Notes: generated from the sequence alone by a model not told the origin. 64,000 nucleotides of DNA from Shinella sumterensis (GCF_004514425.2 NZ_MYFN02000002.1:62001-126000), one strand, 5' to 3'. Shown: positions 49,626 to 60,463, numbered from the stretch's first letter. Numbers and translations: made by a program.

Positions 49626-50321
49626 ATGACGGCTGGCGACGTGAAGATCGGCGAGAGCTGGAAGGCGCCGCTGGCGGCGGAATTCTCCAGCCCGTACATG
49701 GCGGAGCTGAAAGCCTTCCTGCTGGAACAGAAGCAGGAGGGCAAGCGGATCTTTCCCAAGGGCGCGGAATATTTCCGGGCGCTCGATCTGACGCCGCTCG
49801 ACGAGGTGCGCGTCGTCATCCTCGGTCAGGATCCCTATCACGGCGAAGGACAGGCCATGGGACTGTCCTTTTCGGTGCAGCCGGGCGTGCGCATTCCGCC
49901 CTCGCTCGTCAACATCTACAAGGAATTGCAGGATGATCTCGGCATTCCCCCGGCGCGGCACGGCTCTCTGGAGCATTGGGCGAAACAGGGCGTGCTGCTG
50001 TTGAACAGCGTGCTGACGGTGGAGATGGGCCGCGCGGCCTCACATCAGGGCAAGGGCTGGGAACGCTTTACGGATGCGGTGATCCGCGTGGTGAACGAGC
50101 AGGAAAAGCCCGTCGTCTTCATTCTCTGGGGCTCCTACGCCCAGAAGAAGGCGGCCTTCGTCGATAGCCGCCGTCACCTCGTGCTGCGCTCGCCGCATCC
50201 TTCGCCGCTCTCGGCGCATAACGGCTTCTTCGGCACCAAGCCCTTCTCCAAGGCAAATGCCTTTCTCGAAAAGCATGGCCGCAAGCCGATCGACTGGCAG
50301 CTGCCGGCGACGCCTCAGTAG
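49626..50321 (+). CDS. ung: Uracil-DNA glycosylase
   Basis: Removes uracil from DNA. 231 residues. The water-activating motif GQDPYHG (Asp69), [10 protein letters not shown] and the [13 protein letters not shown] loop (His191) are all present. It is a single-gene unit between DUF993 and a convergent nucleoside hydrolase; no functional tie to the neighbours. Confidence 0.98.
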   Translation: MTAGDVKIGESWKAPLAAEFSSPYMAELKAFLLEQKQEGKRIFPKGAEYFRALDLTPLDEVRVVILGQDPYHGEGQAMGLSFSVQPGVRIPPSLVNIYKELQDDLGIPPARHGSLEHWAKQGVLLLNSVLTVEMGRAASHQGKGWERFTDAVIRVVNEQEKPVVFILWGSYAQKKAAFVDSRRHLVLRSPHPSPLSAHNGFFGTKPFSKANAFLEKHGRKPIDWQLPATPQ

Positions 50322-50337
50322 TGCGCCGGGTTGCTTC

Positions 50338-51288
50338 TTAACGCACCAGTGTCTCGTCAAGCAGGGCCATAACCTTTTCCGCGTCGATGCCGATGCAGGC
50401 TTGCTGGCTCGGCAGGCCGTCCCAGTCGCCCGGCGGGAAAGCGCGACCGTCCGGCTTCTGGATGGTCTGGCCGTCCGCGATACCGCCGGTCACGACGCGG
50501 ATCGCGCCGCGGCGGGTGGTGAAGAGTTCCGGTGCGACGAGGTAGACGCAGGCGCAGCTGTCATGCACCACCATGCCCTCGTCCTGCACGTGCCGGCCGT
50601 AGAAATCGATATAGAACTGGGAGATATCGGAGAGCAGCTTCAGGTGCCTGCCGTTGGCTGCGGTGAGTTCAGCCAGGCGCTTGCGCGTCATCACGGTTTT
50701 CATCGTGACGTCGAGACCGACGACGACCACGTTCCAAGATGCGCCCATCACCACGTCGGCCGCTTCCGGGTCACCATGGATATTGGCCTCGGCGGCGGGC
50801 GTGATGTTGCCCGACACGTCAAAGGCGCCGCCCATGATGATGACCTGCTTCACGAGGTTCGCGATGTCAGGGTCTTCCCGCAGCGCGTCGGCGAGGTTCG
50901 ACATGCGGCCGACGGCAATCAGCGTCACTTCACCCGGATTGGCGCGAACGGTGTCGATGATGAAGCGGTGGGCAGGACGCGGATCGACGGGAAGATCGAT
51001 CGTCTCGGGCACGCCGATATTGCCCAGTCCGTCATGGCCGTGGATCATCACCGGCCAGTCGGCCGTGTTGCGTGCGGGATCGTAGGTCTGGCCGTTGCCC
51101 TTGGCGACGGGGGCATCGATGCCCCATTCGCGCTTGAGAAACAGCGCGTTGCGCGTGGTCGTCTCGATAGAGGCATTGCCGAAGACGGTGGTGATGCCGA
51201 TCAGGTCGATTTCGGGATGGTTGTGCAGGAACAGCAGCGCCATGGCGTCATCGACGCCCGGGTCCGTGTCGAAAATTACCTTATGCAT
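50338..51288 (-). CDS. Nucleoside hydrolase (IU-NH family)
   Basis: 316 residues. The calcium-binding DTDPGVDDAMAL motif is at residues 7-18, with TTVFGNAS, IIMGGAFDVSGN and HDSCACVYLVAPELF. Hydrolyses N-ribosidic bonds of nucleosides or related N-glycosides; the base preference cannot be read. Ends 16 bp from ung and is convergent with it. It follows the DadA-like gene by 38 bp and may share its transcript. Confidence 0.93.
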   Translation of the reverse strand: MHKVIFDTDPGVDDAMALLFLHNHPEIDLIGITTVFGNASIETTTRNALFLKREWGIDAPVAKGNGQTYDPARNTADWPVMIHGHDGLGNIGVPETIDLPVDPRPAHRFIIDTVRANPGEVTLIAVGRMSNLADALREDPDIANLVKQVIIMGGAFDVSGNITPAAEANIHGDPEAADVVMGASWNVVVVGLDVTMKTVMTRKRLAELTAANGRHLKLLSDISQFYIDFYGRHVQDEGMVVHDSCACVYLVAPELFTTRRGAIRVVTGGIADGQTIQKPDGRAFPPGDWDGLPSQQACIGIDAEKVMALLDETLVR

Positions 51289-51326
51289 ATGGTTCTCTGT
51301 CTTGTTGTTCTTATGAGAGGTGCCGC

Positions 51327-52562
51327 TTACTGGAAGCGGGTGATGGAGAAGGGGGCAAGCGCATCGTCGCGTTCGCCGGCCAGCAGCCGGGCGACGTGGC
51401 GTCCGGTCGTGGCGGAAAGCGTCAGGCCGAGATGGCCGTGGCCGAAGGCGAAGGCAATACGCGGGTCGCGCGGGTGCAGGCTGATCACCGGCAGCGAATC
51501 CGGTGTCGAGGGGCGACGCCCCATCCATTCCGTGCCGCCTTCCTCCTGAAGATCGGGCACGTAGCGGCGCATCTTCCTGCGCATGGCGGCGGCGCGCTTG
51601 TAGTTTGCAGGCGCTTCCGGCGATGCGAGCTCGACGGCGCCGCCGATGCGCAAGGCGTTCTCGAAGGGTGTCGCGACAAAGCCGTGCTCGGAGAAGAACA
51701 CCGGCATTTCGAGCGTCGTCGACGGGTTCATGAAGGTCGTGTTGTAGCCGCGCTCCGTTTCCAGGAGCACCTTCAGGTCGAGATCGGCCACGAAGCGGCG
51801 CGACCAGACGCCGGCGGTGATCACCAGCTTGTCGAAGGTGAACTCCCGCCCGCCCTCGGTCCTGACGGTCACGCCGTCTGCGGCCTGCGCCACGGACGCG
51901 ATCGTCGCATCCAGCAACGTGGCGCGCTCGCGCAATACAGCCTGCAAGCGGCGCAGGAAGGTCAGCGGATAATCGAAGGTGCGGTAGCCATCGTTGAAGA
52001 TGGCGCCGGCGAAGGTGCCCTGCAGGGCCGGCACGCGGCGGCGTGCCTCTTCCGGATCGAGTTTCTCGACATTGCAGCCGATCAGCCGGGCATTCTCCGC
52101 CTCGTGGGCGAACGCCTTGTCGCGCGCGGCAACGTTATCGAAGACCGTCAGCGCGCCGGTGTCGCGCATATGGCCGGAAATACCGGCGAGATGGCCGAGG
52201 TGCACATGGTCGGCCTCGGCCGTCTTCATGAGATGCAGCAGGGCGGCGCGGCTGGCGGCGACCTTGCCGGCGCGGGCGCAGAGCAGCAACCGGATGAGCC
52301 ACGGGGCAAGTGCCGGCAGATCCTGCCATCGCAGGGTGAGTGGGCCGAGCGGATCGAGCAGCCATTTCGGAACGGAGAGCAACATGTCCGGACGGGCGAT
52401 CGGGTCGATTTCCGGCACCGCCAGGATGCCGGCATTGCCGACGGATGCGGGAAGGCCGCCGGCGTCGCGCTCCAGAACGGTGACGCTGTGGCCTTGCTCA
52501 AGCAGATGAAGGGCTGTGGCGCAGCCGATGATGCCGCCGCCGACGATTCCGATATGCGCCAT
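51327..52562 (-). CDS. FAD-dependent D-amino-acid dehydrogenase-like protein
   Basis: 411 residues of the DadA/DAO family. FAD site IGIVGGGIIGCATALHLLEQGH, GLPASVGNAGILAVPEI, and C-terminal WMGRRPSTPDSLPVIS with GHGHLGLTLSATTGR. Oxidises D-amino acids or a secondary amine; no alanine racemase is adjacent. Start at the ATG that places the dinucleotide fold at the N-terminus. Confidence 0.9.
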   Translation of the reverse strand: MAHIGIVGGGIIGCATALHLLEQGHSVTVLERDAGGLPASVGNAGILAVPEIDPIARPDMLLSVPKWLLDPLGPLTLRWQDLPALAPWLIRLLLCARAGKVAASRAALLHLMKTAEADHVHLGHLAGISGHMRDTGALTVFDNVAARDKAFAHEAENARLIGCNVEKLDPEEARRRVPALQGTFAGAIFNDGYRTFDYPLTFLRRLQAVLRERATLLDATIASVAQAADGVTVRTEGGREFTFDKLVITAGVWSRRFVADLDLKVLLETERGYNTTFMNPSTTLEMPVFFSEHGFVATPFENALRIGGAVELASPEAPANYKRAAAMRRKMRRYVPDLQEEGGTEWMGRRPSTPDSLPVISLHPRDPRIAFAFGHGHLGLTLSATTGRHVARLLAGERDDALAPFSITRFQ

Positions 52563-52672
52563 GCCGTCCCGTCTGTGTCGATTTCCACGCTGGCGGCCGA
52601 AGCATGCCGGCCGTTTGCGCGGGACGATAAACGCAAACGGCATGGCTGTCGACAGCGCGCAAAGCGTCTCGA

Positions 52673-53515
52673 TCAGACCTGTTCGGCCGGCCTGCGGTTG
52701 CGGACGATCTGCCGCAGGAAGGCGAAAACGAAGAGGATCGACATCAAAAGCACGATGGTCGGTGCCGGTGCGCTGTCGATGATGAAACTCAGCCAGATAC
52801 CGCAGAACGAGGACCCGACGGCGACGAGCACGGCGACGGCCAGCATGGCCGGGAAACGGCGCGTCAGGAGCGCGGCGATGGCCCCCGGCGCAACCAGCAT
52901 GGCGATGGCGATGATGATGCCGACAGCTTTCAGCGCGCCGACGACGACGAGCGACAGCACGGCCAGCAGCCCGTAATGCAGCAGCCTGACCGGCAGCCCG
53001 ATGGCCGACGCGTGCTGCCGGTCGAAGGCATGGACCAGCAGATCCTTGCGGAAGGCGAGAATGAAGCTTGTGGAGGCCGCTGCGATGACGGCGGTTTCCA
53101 GAAGGTCGGAAGCACCGATACCCAGCATGTCGCCGAACAGGATGTGGTCGAGGTGGATATCGGGCTGGATTTTCACATAGAGCACCAGGCCGAGCGCGAA
53201 CATGCCGGAAAAGACGATCCCGAGAATCGTATCCTCCTTCACGCGGCTGTTGTCCTTGAGGTAGCCGGCCGCCAGCGCACAGAACAGGCCCGCGACGAAG
53301 GCGCCGGCCGCGAAGGGCAGGCCGAGCACATAGGCACCGACGACGCCGGGCAACACGGCATGGGAGACGGCATCGCCCATCAGCGACCAGCCCTTCAGGA
53401 CGAGATAGCAGGATAGCAGTGCCATCGGCACGGCGATCATCAGCGTCACCAGAAAGGCATTCTGCATGAAGCCGAGCTGGAAGGGCAGGAGCGCGAGTTC
53501 AAGCGTTTCGCTCAT
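52673..53515 (-). CDS. sitD: Manganese/iron ABC transporter permease
   Basis: 280 residues, about eight membrane segments, ABC-3 family (LKGWSLMGDAVSHAVLPGVV, GGIIIAIAML-type core and FIIDSAPAPTIVLL). Second permease of the sitABCD importer. ATGA overlap with sitC. A longer open frame continuing to 54718 crosses sitC and is spurious. Confidence 0.93.
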   Translation of the reverse strand: MSETLELALLPFQLGFMQNAFLVTLMIAVPMALLSCYLVLKGWSLMGDAVSHAVLPGVVGAYVLGLPFAAGAFVAGLFCALAAGYLKDNSRVKEDTILGIVFSGMFALGLVLYVKIQPDIHLDHILFGDMLGIGASDLLETAVIAAASTSFILAFRKDLLVHAFDRQHASAIGLPVRLLHYGLLAVLSLVVVGALKAVGIIIAIAMLVAPGAIAALLTRRFPAMLAVAVLVAVGSSFCGIWLSFIIDSAPAPTIVLLMSILFVFAFLRQIVRNRRPAEQV

Positions 53516-54384
53516 GACGGAAGGCTTTCGGTGGTTGCAAGCGCCAGCCGGCTTTTGCGGCGGGCGGCCAGCAATCCGTGTTTCGGTGCGAACAGGAAGG
53601 CAAGGAGGAAGATCGCCGTTTGAAGCACGACGATGATGCCCCCGGTCGCGCCATCCAGGAAATAGGAAAGATAGGCGCCAACGAAACTCGTTCCCGCCCC
53701 GAGCGCGGCGGCGATCACGATAAGACGCTGGAAGCGGTCCGTCAGGAGGTAGGCGGTTGCGCCCGGTGTCACCACCATCGCGACAACGAGGAAGGCGCCG
53801 ACGGTCTGCATGGCGGCAACCGTGGAGGCGCTGAGCAGCGTGAAGAACAGGATCTTCAGGCCCGTCGGGTTTATGCCGATGGAGCGGGCATGGCTCTCGT
53901 CGAAGAAGGCGACCATCAGGTCCTTCCACTTGAGAAGGAGGATGACCAGCGTGACGAAGCCGATGATGGCGAGCTGGATCGTGTCCTCGCGGGTGATGGC
54001 GAGGATGTTGCCGAGCACGATGGTCTGGATGTTCACCGGGGTGGGCGAGAGCGACACCATGAAGAGGCCGAGGCCGAAGAAGGAGGAGAAGATCATGCCG
54101 ATGATGGCATCTTCCTTCAGCCGCGTCTGACGGTTCAGGAACAGCATGGCCGCGGCGGCAAGCCCGCCGGACAGGAACGCGCCCGCCGCGAAGGGCAGGC
54201 CGAGCATATAGGCGCCCGCCACGCCCGGCACGATGGAGTGCGAGAGCGCGTCGCCGATCAGCGACCAGCCCTTCAGCATCAGATAGGCCGAAAGAAAGCC
54301 GCAGATGCAGCCCACCAGCGCGCTCACCCACATGGCATTGACCATGTAGCCATAGGTGAAGGGCTCGAGGAGCAGGTCGGTCAC
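53512..54384 (-). CDS. sitC: Manganese/iron ABC transporter permease
   Basis: 290 residues, about eight membrane segments, ABC-3 family: [37 protein letters not shown], and [20 protein letters not shown]. It partners SitD as the transmembrane channel. Overlaps sitB and sitD by four bases each. Confidence 0.94.
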   Translation of the reverse strand: MTDLLLEPFTYGYMVNAMWVSALVGCICGFLSAYLMLKGWSLIGDALSHSIVPGVAGAYMLGLPFAAGAFLSGGLAAAAMLFLNRQTRLKEDAIIGMIFSSFFGLGLFMVSLSPTPVNIQTIVLGNILAITREDTIQLAIIGFVTLVILLLKWKDLMVAFFDESHARSIGINPTGLKILFFTLLSASTVAAMQTVGAFLVVAMVVTPGATAYLLTDRFQRLIVIAAALGAGTSFVGAYLSYFLDGATGGIIVVLQTAIFLLAFLFAPKHGLLAARRKSRLALATTESLPS

Positions 54385-55250
54385 GGCACCTTCTCCTGCT
54401 CGCGCTCGCTGTAGATGACGAACGGGCGCTCATCGTCGGTGATGACCTTGACCGAACGCTTGTCCTCGTCGTCATGCAGGTCCTGGCCGCCGAGAATGAA
54501 GTGGCGCAGCACGCCGCCGAAGGCCTTTTCGAGATTGGCCTCGGTGAAGGTCTCGGCGGTCGGGCCGGAGGCGATGACCGTGCCCTTGACGAAGACGGTC
54601 CGATCGCAGAAATCCGGGACGCTGCCCAGATTGTGCGTGGAAACCAGCATGACGCGGCCTTCGTCGCGCAGCTTGCCGAGCAGTTCGATGATCTGCTCCT
54701 CGGTGGTGACGTCGACACCGGTGAACGGCTCGTCGAGCAGGATCACCTGGCCTTCCTGCGCAAGCGCCCGCGCGAGGAAGACGCGCTTTCTCTGTCCGCC
54801 CGAGAGTTCGCCGATCTGGCGCTTGCGATAGGCGCTCATGTTGACGCGCGTAAGCGCCTCGTCGACCATCTCGTGGTCGCGCTTGGAGGGGATGCGCAGC
54901 CAGTTCATGTGGCCGTAGCGCCCCATCATCACCACGTCCTCGACAAGCACGGGAAAGGTCCAGTCGACCTCCTCGGCCTGCGGCACATAGGCGACGAGGT
55001 TCTTCTTCAAGGCTTCCTGTACGGAAAGGCCGAGGATCGTCACATTTCCGGCGGCGATGGGCACGAAGCCCATGATCGCCTTGAAGAGCGTCGACTTGCC
55101 GGCGCCGTTGACGCCGACAAGGGCGGTGATGGTGCCTTTCGGCACGGAGAAGCTGGCCTGCCGAAGGGCGGTGTGCCCGTTGCGATAGGTGACCGTCACA
55201 TTGTCGGCGACGATGCCGTCGACCTTCCTGGGCTTGCTTCCCATCATCAT
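54381..55250 (-). CDS. sitB: Manganese/iron ABC transporter ATPase
   Basis: 289 residues. Walker [34 protein letters not shown] (metal-importer type), signature LSGGQRKR, Walker [21 protein letters not shown]-terminal extension of about 40 residues ([18 protein letters not shown]) is typical of rhizobial SitB. It overlaps sitA by four bases. Confidence 0.94.
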   Translation of the reverse strand: MMMGSKPRKVDGIVADNVTVTYRNGHTALRQASFSVPKGTITALVGVNGAGKSTLFKAIMGFVPIAAGNVTILGLSVQEALKKNLVAYVPQAEEVDWTFPVLVEDVVMMGRYGHMNWLRIPSKRDHEMVDEALTRVNMSAYRKRQIGELSGGQRKRVFLARALAQEGQVILLDEPFTGVDVTTEEQIIELLGKLRDEGRVMLVSTHNLGSVPDFCDRTVFVKGTVIASGPTAETFTEANLEKAFGGVLRHFILGGQDLHDDEDKRSVKVITDDERPFVIYSEREQEKVP

Positions 55251-56137
55251 TTCGAGAGGCCTTCCACGATTGTCTCCGACGTCACGCGCAAGAGGTCGAG
55301 ATAGGTCGGGACGGGGCCGTCCGCTTCGCTCAGCGAGTCGACATAGAGCACGCCGCCATAGGCTGCGCCCGTTTCCGCTGCGACCTGCTTGGCCGGGTCG
55401 GCCGAGACGGTGCTTTCGCTGAAGACGACATGGATGTTGTGCTCGCGCACCGCGTCGATGACGGCCTTCACCTGCTTGGGCGTGCCTTGCTGGTCGGCGT
55501 TGATCGGCCAGAGGAAGAGTTCCTTCAGGCCGAAATCGCGGGCGAGGTAGCTGAAGGCGCCTTCGCTGGTGACGAGCCAGCGCTTCTCTTCCGGCAGCGC
55601 GCCGATCTTCGCCTTCATCTCCTCGTCGAGCGCCTTGATCTTCTCGCCATAGGCCTTGGCATTGGCGTCATAGGTTGCGGCGTTCGCCGGATCGAGCGCG
55701 ACCAGCGCCTTGCGGATGTTCTCGACGTAAACAAGCGCATTGTCCGGCGACATCCAGGCATGCGGGTTCGGCTTGCCCTGATAGGGGCCCTCGACGATGC
55801 TCATCGGTTCGATGCCGTCGCTCACGACGACGTTCGGCACGTCGCCGAGATTGGCGAGGAATTTCTGAAACCAGAGTTCCAGGTTGAGGCCGTTCCACAG
55901 CACCAGCTTGGCGTCCTGCGCCTTGAGGATATCGCGCGGCGTCGGCTGGTAGTTGTGGATCTCCGCACCCGGCTTGGTGATGGATTCCACCACTGCGGCA
56001 TCACCGGCAACATTGGCAGCGATATCGGCGATGATCGTGAACGTCGTCACCACCTTCGGCTTTTCCTGGGCGAAGGCGGGCGCTACGGCGAGAAGGGGCA
56101 GGCTGAGGATAAGGGCATTGAACGAACGGCGGAACAT
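55247..56137 (-). CDS. sitA: Manganese/iron ABC transporter binding protein
   Basis: 296 residues. Signal peptide ending in AFA; ZnuA/SitA fold with [18 protein letters not shown], His in [36 protein letters not shown] and [12 protein letters not shown]. The metal ligands (two His, Glu, Asp) are in place. First gene of sitABCD, with a Fur/Mur-type box 73 bp upstream. Confidence 0.94.
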   Translation of the reverse strand: MFRRSFNALILSLPLLAVAPAFAQEKPKVVTTFTIIADIAANVAGDAAVVESITKPGAEIHNYQPTPRDILKAQDAKLVLWNGLNLELWFQKFLANLGDVPNVVVSDGIEPMSIVEGPYQGKPNPHAWMSPDNALVYVENIRKALVALDPANAATYDANAKAYGEKIKALDEEMKAKIGALPEEKRWLVTSEGAFSYLARDFGLKELFLWPINADQQGTPKQVKAVIDAVREHNIHVVFSESTVSADPAKQVAAETGAAYGGVLYVDSLSEADGPVPTYLDLLRVTSETIVEGLSK

Positions 56138-56209
56138 GAAGGGTCCTAAACTGCTTTTGCGAATGAGTTGCATTAAACTATAGGGCGCTTTCGGCCGCTG
56201 TCAACGCTA

Positions 56210-56226
56210 TTGCAAATCATTCGCAA
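56210..56226. promoter_or_regulatory. Fur/Mur-type operator of sitABCD
   Basis: TTGCAAATCATTCGCAA: arms TTGC-AAT and ATT-GCAA around a central base. It resembles the Mur-responsive sequence that controls sitABCD by manganese in rhizobia. It also lies 123 bp before the divergent gene at 56349. Confidence 0.65.
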
Positions 56227-56348
56227 CTATGTGCCGAAATGAACCCGTCCCCCTTAAAACTTCCGAAACGCCCTGCTTGTAGAGTGTGCTCAGTTCGCGC
56301 GCTCTCGGCGCGTTCGTTGTTCTGCGTTCCAAGAGAAGTCCGTCGCCC

Positions 56349-57053
56349 GTGAAGCTGCTCCCGATCTCGTTCCGCTTGTCCCGGAAGCTTCTGATCATCG
56401 TTGCCGGTGTAACGGTGCTGACCGGTGCGTCCGGTGCCGCCGCCATCTTCGTCGGGCGCGACGTTCTGCTCGGCCCCTCGACGGAAACGGTATCAGGGGC
56501 CGCCTGCACGACGGTCACCACCGTGCGGCTTGATCGCGACGGGCAGCAGTGGCTGCGCAAATATGTGCGCTCCGATGCCAAGGACGGCGAGGTTCGCGTC
56601 AAGACCGCGCTGCGTGTCGCCGGTGCGGTTTCCAATGCGGAAGAGGCCGATCTCTACCAGGTGATCATGCTCGATGCCGCCGGTCCGGTCTATCGGGCCG
56701 ACATGCGCGGCCGTGCCATCGGCGCCGAAGTGCTTTTCGCGCGTGACCCCTCGGCCATTCCCGGCATGAGCGCGCCCTTCGTCGCCCGCTATACGGATGG
56801 AAAGCCGGCGGGCAACGGCGAATTCTACGGTGAACGCAAGGAGCTTTCGCTCGACGAGATCAAGACCATCGTCACCGCCATGACGGAACGGGAAGACTGT
56901 GTCGATCCCAATGCGGTGGCCGAGGCTGGCAAATCCGGCGGGCATGGCGAGGCGAAGCCGGAGGAGGGCGGCCACGAGGCGCCGGCCGATGGCCACGCCT
57001 CTGCCGACACGGCCGAGGAAGGCTCGCACGAGGTTGCCGCGAGCGGTCACTGA
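56349..57053 (+). CDS. Hypothetical membrane-anchored protein with His-rich tail
   Basis: 234 residues: a short cytoplasmic start, one membrane helix (LLIIVAGVTVLTGASGAAAIF), a periplasmic domain (residues about 45-195) with CTTVTTVRLDRDGQQWLRKYV, and a disordered tail holding five His among Glu/Gly/Ala. Not a recognised domain. A GTG start was taken because it directly precedes the membrane segment. It stands between the manganese transporter and glyS; the His-rich tail could bind metal, but this is inference. Confidence 0.7.
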   Translation: MKLLPISFRLSRKLLIIVAGVTVLTGASGAAAIFVGRDVLLGPSTETVSGAACTTVTTVRLDRDGQQWLRKYVRSDAKDGEVRVKTALRVAGAVSNAEEADLYQVIMLDAAGPVYRADMRGRAIGAEVLFARDPSAIPGMSAPFVARYTDGKPAGNGEFYGERKELSLDEIKTIVTAMTEREDCVDPNAVAEAGKSGGHGEAKPEEGGHEAPADGHASADTAEEGSHEVAASGH

Positions 57054-57190
57054 CGGCGGTTCCATCCGCCGCAAGGCAACTTTGCCGTTGTACAGCACCG
57101 CCCAACTTTGCTAGCAGAAGCACACGATTTTGACCCCGTACCGGCCGGTGTGCCGACCTTCTCCCGGCGGAGAGGGTGAGGAAAGTTGAC

Positions 57191-59305
57191 ATGCCCGATC
57201 TTCTGCTTGAACTCCGCTCCGAGGAAATCCCTGCCCGCATGCAGCGCAAGGCGGCAGGCGACCTGAAGAAGCTGGTCACCGATGCGCTTGTCGAGGCGGG
57301 CCTGACCTATGAGGGCGCACGCGAATACTGGACCCCGCGTCGCCTGACACTGGATATCCGCGGCCTCAACGCCCGCTCCAGCGACGTGCGCGAGGATATC
57401 AAGGGCCCCGCGACATCCGCGCCGGAGCAGGCGATCCAGGGCTTTCTCCGCAAGGCCGGCCTTTCCTCGATTGCCGAGGCCCACGTTCACAGCGATCCGA
57501 AGAAGGGCGACTTCTACGTCGCCCACGTCGTCAAGCCGGGCCGTGTAGCCGATGAGATCATCGCCGAGGTGATGCCCGGCATCATCAGGAACTTCCCGTG
57601 GCCAAAGCCGATGCGCTCCGGCGCGGAATCGGCCAGGCCCGGCTCGCTGCAATGGGTGCGCCCGCTGCAATCCATCGTCTGCACCTTCGGTTCGGAAACC
57701 GAGGAAACCCGCGTCGTGCCGTTCGAGATCGGCGGCATTGTCGCCGGCAATGTCACCTATGGCCACCGTTTCCACGCGCCGGAGCCGATCATCGTGCGCC
57801 GCTTCGAGGATTATGCCGCCAGCCTCGAGAAGGCCAAGGTCGTGCTCGATGCCGAGCGCCGCAAGCAGATCATCGCGACCGACGCCAACAATATCGCCTT
57901 TGCCAACGGTCTTGAACTGGTCGAGGACGAGGGGCTTCTGGAAGAGGTGTCCGGCCTCGTCGAATGGCCGCAGGTGCTGATGGGCACGTTCGAGGAGGAT
58001 TTCCTGTCGATCCCGTCGGAAATCATCCGCCTGACGATCAAGACGAACCAGAAGTGTTTCGTGACCCGCAAGCCGGGCGCCGATACGCTCTCTAACCACT
58101 TCATCCTCGTTTCGAATATCGAGGCGAAGGATGGCGGCAAGGAGATCGTGCACGGCAACGGCAAGGTCGTGCGCGCGCGGCTCTCCGATGCCAAGCATTT
58201 CTGGCTGCGCGACCAGGGCGATCTGCCGGATCTCGACACGCTGAAGGCCTCGGCCGAAAAGTTCGGTCTCGATCTTTCGAAGCCGCTCGACCAGCGCATG
58301 GCCAAGCTCGACGCTCTCAACGTGACCTTCCACGCCAAGCTGGGCACGCAGGGCGAGCGCGTCGCGCGCATCCGCACGCTCGCAGCCGAACTCGCCCCGA
58401 TCATCGGCGCCGATCCGGCGCTGGTCGACCGGGCCGTGGTGCTCGCCAAGGCGGACCTGCGCACGGAGGCCGTCGGCGAGTTTCCCGAACTCCAGGGCAT
58501 CATGGGCCGCAAATATGCGCTCCTGCAGGGTGAGGATGCGTCGGTGGCCGAGGCCATCGAGGATCATTACAAGCCGCAGGGCCCGTCCGACCGGGTGCCG
58601 TCGGGCAAGGTCGGCCTCACGGTCGCGCTGGCCGACAAGCTCGATACGCTGATCGGCTTCTGGGCGATCGACGAAAAGCCGACCGGCTCGAAGGACCCCT
58701 ACGCACTGCGCCGCGCCGCGCTCGGCGTGATCCGCATGCTGCTAGAAAAGAACATCCGGCTGCCGCTCTCGACCGTGGTGAAGGATGCCGACCTCGTGTC
58801 GTTCTTCCACGACCGTCTGAAGGTCTACCTGCGCGACATGGGCGCGCGCCATGACCTGATCGACGCGGTCCTGACGCCTGACGCCGACGATCTCCTGATG
58901 GTGGCACGTCGCGTGGAAGCACTGACGGCGTTCATCACCTCGGAGGAGGGGCGCAACCTGCTCGCCGGCACCAAGCGCGCGACGCAGCTGTTGGCTGCCG
59001 AGGAGAAGAAGGGCACGGTGATCGAAGTCGCCGTCTCGCCCGATCTTCTGGCGCTGGATGCCGAGAAGACGCTTTATACCGCGATCGAGACGGCCTCCAG
59101 GGATGCCGCGGTCGCCGTGGCCGGCGAGGATTTCCGCTCCGCCATGGCCGCGCTTTCGACGCTTCGCGCGCCGGTCGACCAGTTCTTCACCGACGTTCTC
59201 GTGAATGACGAAGACCCGGCGATCCGCGCCAACCGGCTGGCGCTCTTGTCTTCCATTCGTGCGGCGACCGGCACGGTTGCCGATTTCTCCAAGATCGCGG
59301 GATGA
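57191..59305 (+). CDS. glyS: Glycyl-tRNA synthetase beta subunit
   Basis: 704 residues, full length for the bacterial alpha2-beta2 GlyRS. Starts [21 protein letters not shown] as expected, with [27 protein letters not shown], and the C-terminal anticodon-binding region ([15 protein letters not shown]-type segment). AGGA is 11 bases before the ATG. The alpha subunit gene glyQ, usually close by, is not in the window. Confidence 0.97.
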   Translation: MPDLLLELRSEEIPARMQRKAAGDLKKLVTDALVEAGLTYEGAREYWTPRRLTLDIRGLNARSSDVREDIKGPATSAPEQAIQGFLRKAGLSSIAEAHVHSDPKKGDFYVAHVVKPGRVADEIIAEVMPGIIRNFPWPKPMRSGAESARPGSLQWVRPLQSIVCTFGSETEETRVVPFEIGGIVAGNVTYGHRFHAPEPIIVRRFEDYAASLEKAKVVLDAERRKQIIATDANNIAFANGLELVEDEGLLEEVSGLVEWPQVLMGTFEEDFLSIPSEIIRLTIKTNQKCFVTRKPGADTLSNHFILVSNIEAKDGGKEIVHGNGKVVRARLSDAKHFWLRDQGDLPDLDTLKASAEKFGLDLSKPLDQRMAKLDALNVTFHAKLGTQGERVARIRTLAAELAPIIGADPALVDRAVVLAKADLRTEAVGEFPELQGIMGRKYALLQGEDASVAEAIEDHYKPQGPSDRVPSGKVGLTVALADKLDTLIGFWAIDEKPTGSKDPYALRRAALGVIRMLLEKNIRLPLSTVVKDADLVSFFHDRLKVYLRDMGARHDLIDAVLTPDADDLLMVARRVEALTAFITSEEGRNLLAGTKRATQLLAAEEKKGTVIEVAVSPDLLALDAEKTLYTAIETASRDAAVAVAGEDFRSAMAALSTLRAPVDQFFTDVLVNDEDPAIRANRLALLSSIRAATGTVADFSKIAG

Positions 59306-59317
59306 GGCGCTGCGCTG

Positions 59318-59812
59318 ATGACAGGAAAGATCCTCATCAGCGCCTGCCTCGCCGGTCTGCCGGTCCGCTACAACGGATCGGCCAAGCCGCTGCTCCATGA
59401 GGCCGTGGACCGTTGGCGTGCGGCCGGGCGGCTGGTGACGCTCTGTCCCGAACTGGCCGGCGGCTTTGCCGTGCCACGGCCGCCTGCCGAAATCGAAAAC
59501 GGTCTGGATGGCGACGATGTGCTCGACGGGCGGGCGCGCGTGTTGGAAATTTCCGGCGGGGATGTGTCGGCGGCCTATATCGAAGGCGCGCATATCGCGC
59601 TCGATGTGGCGCTGGCGCATGGCTGCCGGCATGCGCTGCTCATCGACGGCAGCCCGTCCTGCGGCTCGGGCTTTGTCTATGACGGCTCGTTTTCCGGCGT
59701 CCGGCATGTCGGGAAGGGCGTGACGGCTGCGCTTTTGCGCCGCAACGGCATTGCCGTCTATTCCGATGGGCAAGTGGATGCGCTGGCGCGTGATCTCGCG
59801 GAGACCGCCTGA
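59318..59812 (+). CDS. DUF523 family protein
   Basis: 164 residues: ILISACLAGLPVRYNGSAK at the N-terminus, CPELAGGFAVPRPPAEI and IDGSPSCGSGFVYDGSFSG, the conserved Cys-containing motifs of DUF523 (YbbK). Function unknown; the conserved Cys suggest a thiol or metal role. It starts 12 bp after glyS and is probably co-transcribed. Confidence 0.88.
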   Translation: MTGKILISACLAGLPVRYNGSAKPLLHEAVDRWRAAGRLVTLCPELAGGFAVPRPPAEIENGLDGDDVLDGRARVLEISGGDVSAAYIEGAHIALDVALAHGCRHALLIDGSPSCGSGFVYDGSFSGVRHVGKGVTAALLRRNGIAVYSDGQVDALARDLAETA

Positions 59813-59820
59813 CACGCATA

Positions 59821-59844
59821 CGCCCCTGCTTGAGGTCAGGGGCG
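59821..59844 (+). terminator. Hairpin between convergent genes
   Basis: CGCCCCTG / CAGGGGCG with an 8-base loop, 8 bp after the DUF523 stop. A T-run is missing, so it is a moderate candidate. Confidence 0.45.
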
Positions 59845-59912
59845 CAACGTCCGCTTTCGCGAATTCCCGTCAGTCTGGAGGGACCGAGAGGCAGGGTTCC
59901 TCCAATATGGGG

Positions 59913-60383
59913 TCATTCCACGCGAAGTTCAAATTTTGTCGGATCAAACTCCCGTGAGGTGGCGACCGCTGCGGTCGCTGTTTCGCGCGCTGCATCGGTT
60001 CCCAGCGCGCTCGTCTTGGCGCTGGTGTCGACGGTTTCGGCCGCGGCGTTCTCGTCCAGCGGCTTTTCAGCCTCGGCCGCCTGGACGGTTTCAGCGGGCG
60101 CCTTGTTGACGAACAGCACGGGCGAGCCGCCCATCCACGCTTCCGTCCGGAAAACCTTGCGCTCGCCGTTCTGTTCGCGGATTTCGATCTTCTGCGTGCC
60201 CGGTGCGATGGCATCGACGTGATAGGTCGAGGTCTCTGCCTTCGGCTTCAGCGCGGGGCACCCATCGCAGCGCACCGTCGAGATGCTCGAGGATGACGTG
60301 GTGGCAGGCATGGTCTCGATCGAACCGGCAAAGGCAGGCGCGGCGAGCAGAAGCAAGCCAAAGGTCGGCAGCAGGGTACGCAT
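59913..60383 (-). CDS. Small exported protein, possibly HPE1-like
   Basis: 156 residues. A signal peptide (LLPTFGLLLLAAPAFA) is followed by SIETMPATTSSSS, a C-x-x-C pair in RCDGCPAL, a beta-rich segment (VDAIAPGTQKIEIREQ, AWMGGSPVLFV) and a low-complexity Ala/Glu/Thr tail. GGGAG precedes the ATG by 10 bases. I believe rhizobial relatives are annotated as plant-virulence-effector HPE1-like, but this is from memory and the function is not known. Lies downstream of purD. Confidence 0.6.
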   Translation of the reverse strand: MRTLLPTFGLLLLAAPAFAGSIETMPATTSSSSISTVRCDGCPALKPKAETSTYHVDAIAPGTQKIEIREQNGERKVFRTEAWMGGSPVLFVNKAPAETVQAAEAEKPLDENAAAETVDTSAKTSALGTDAARETATAAVATSREFDPTKFELRVE

Positions 60384-60463
60384 CAACGGGTCTCCCTCAT
60401 GGTTGAGGGAAGAATAGCCGTTACCGGTTACGGTCCCGTCAGGAGAGATGGTAAAATTTGAGC

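Noticed and set aside
52673-54718. 681-codon frame covering sitD and running on through sitC
   Set aside because: Only the last 280 codons encode a permease (SitD). The upstream part is out of frame with sitC and sitB and reads as low-complexity sequence, so this is not a fusion.
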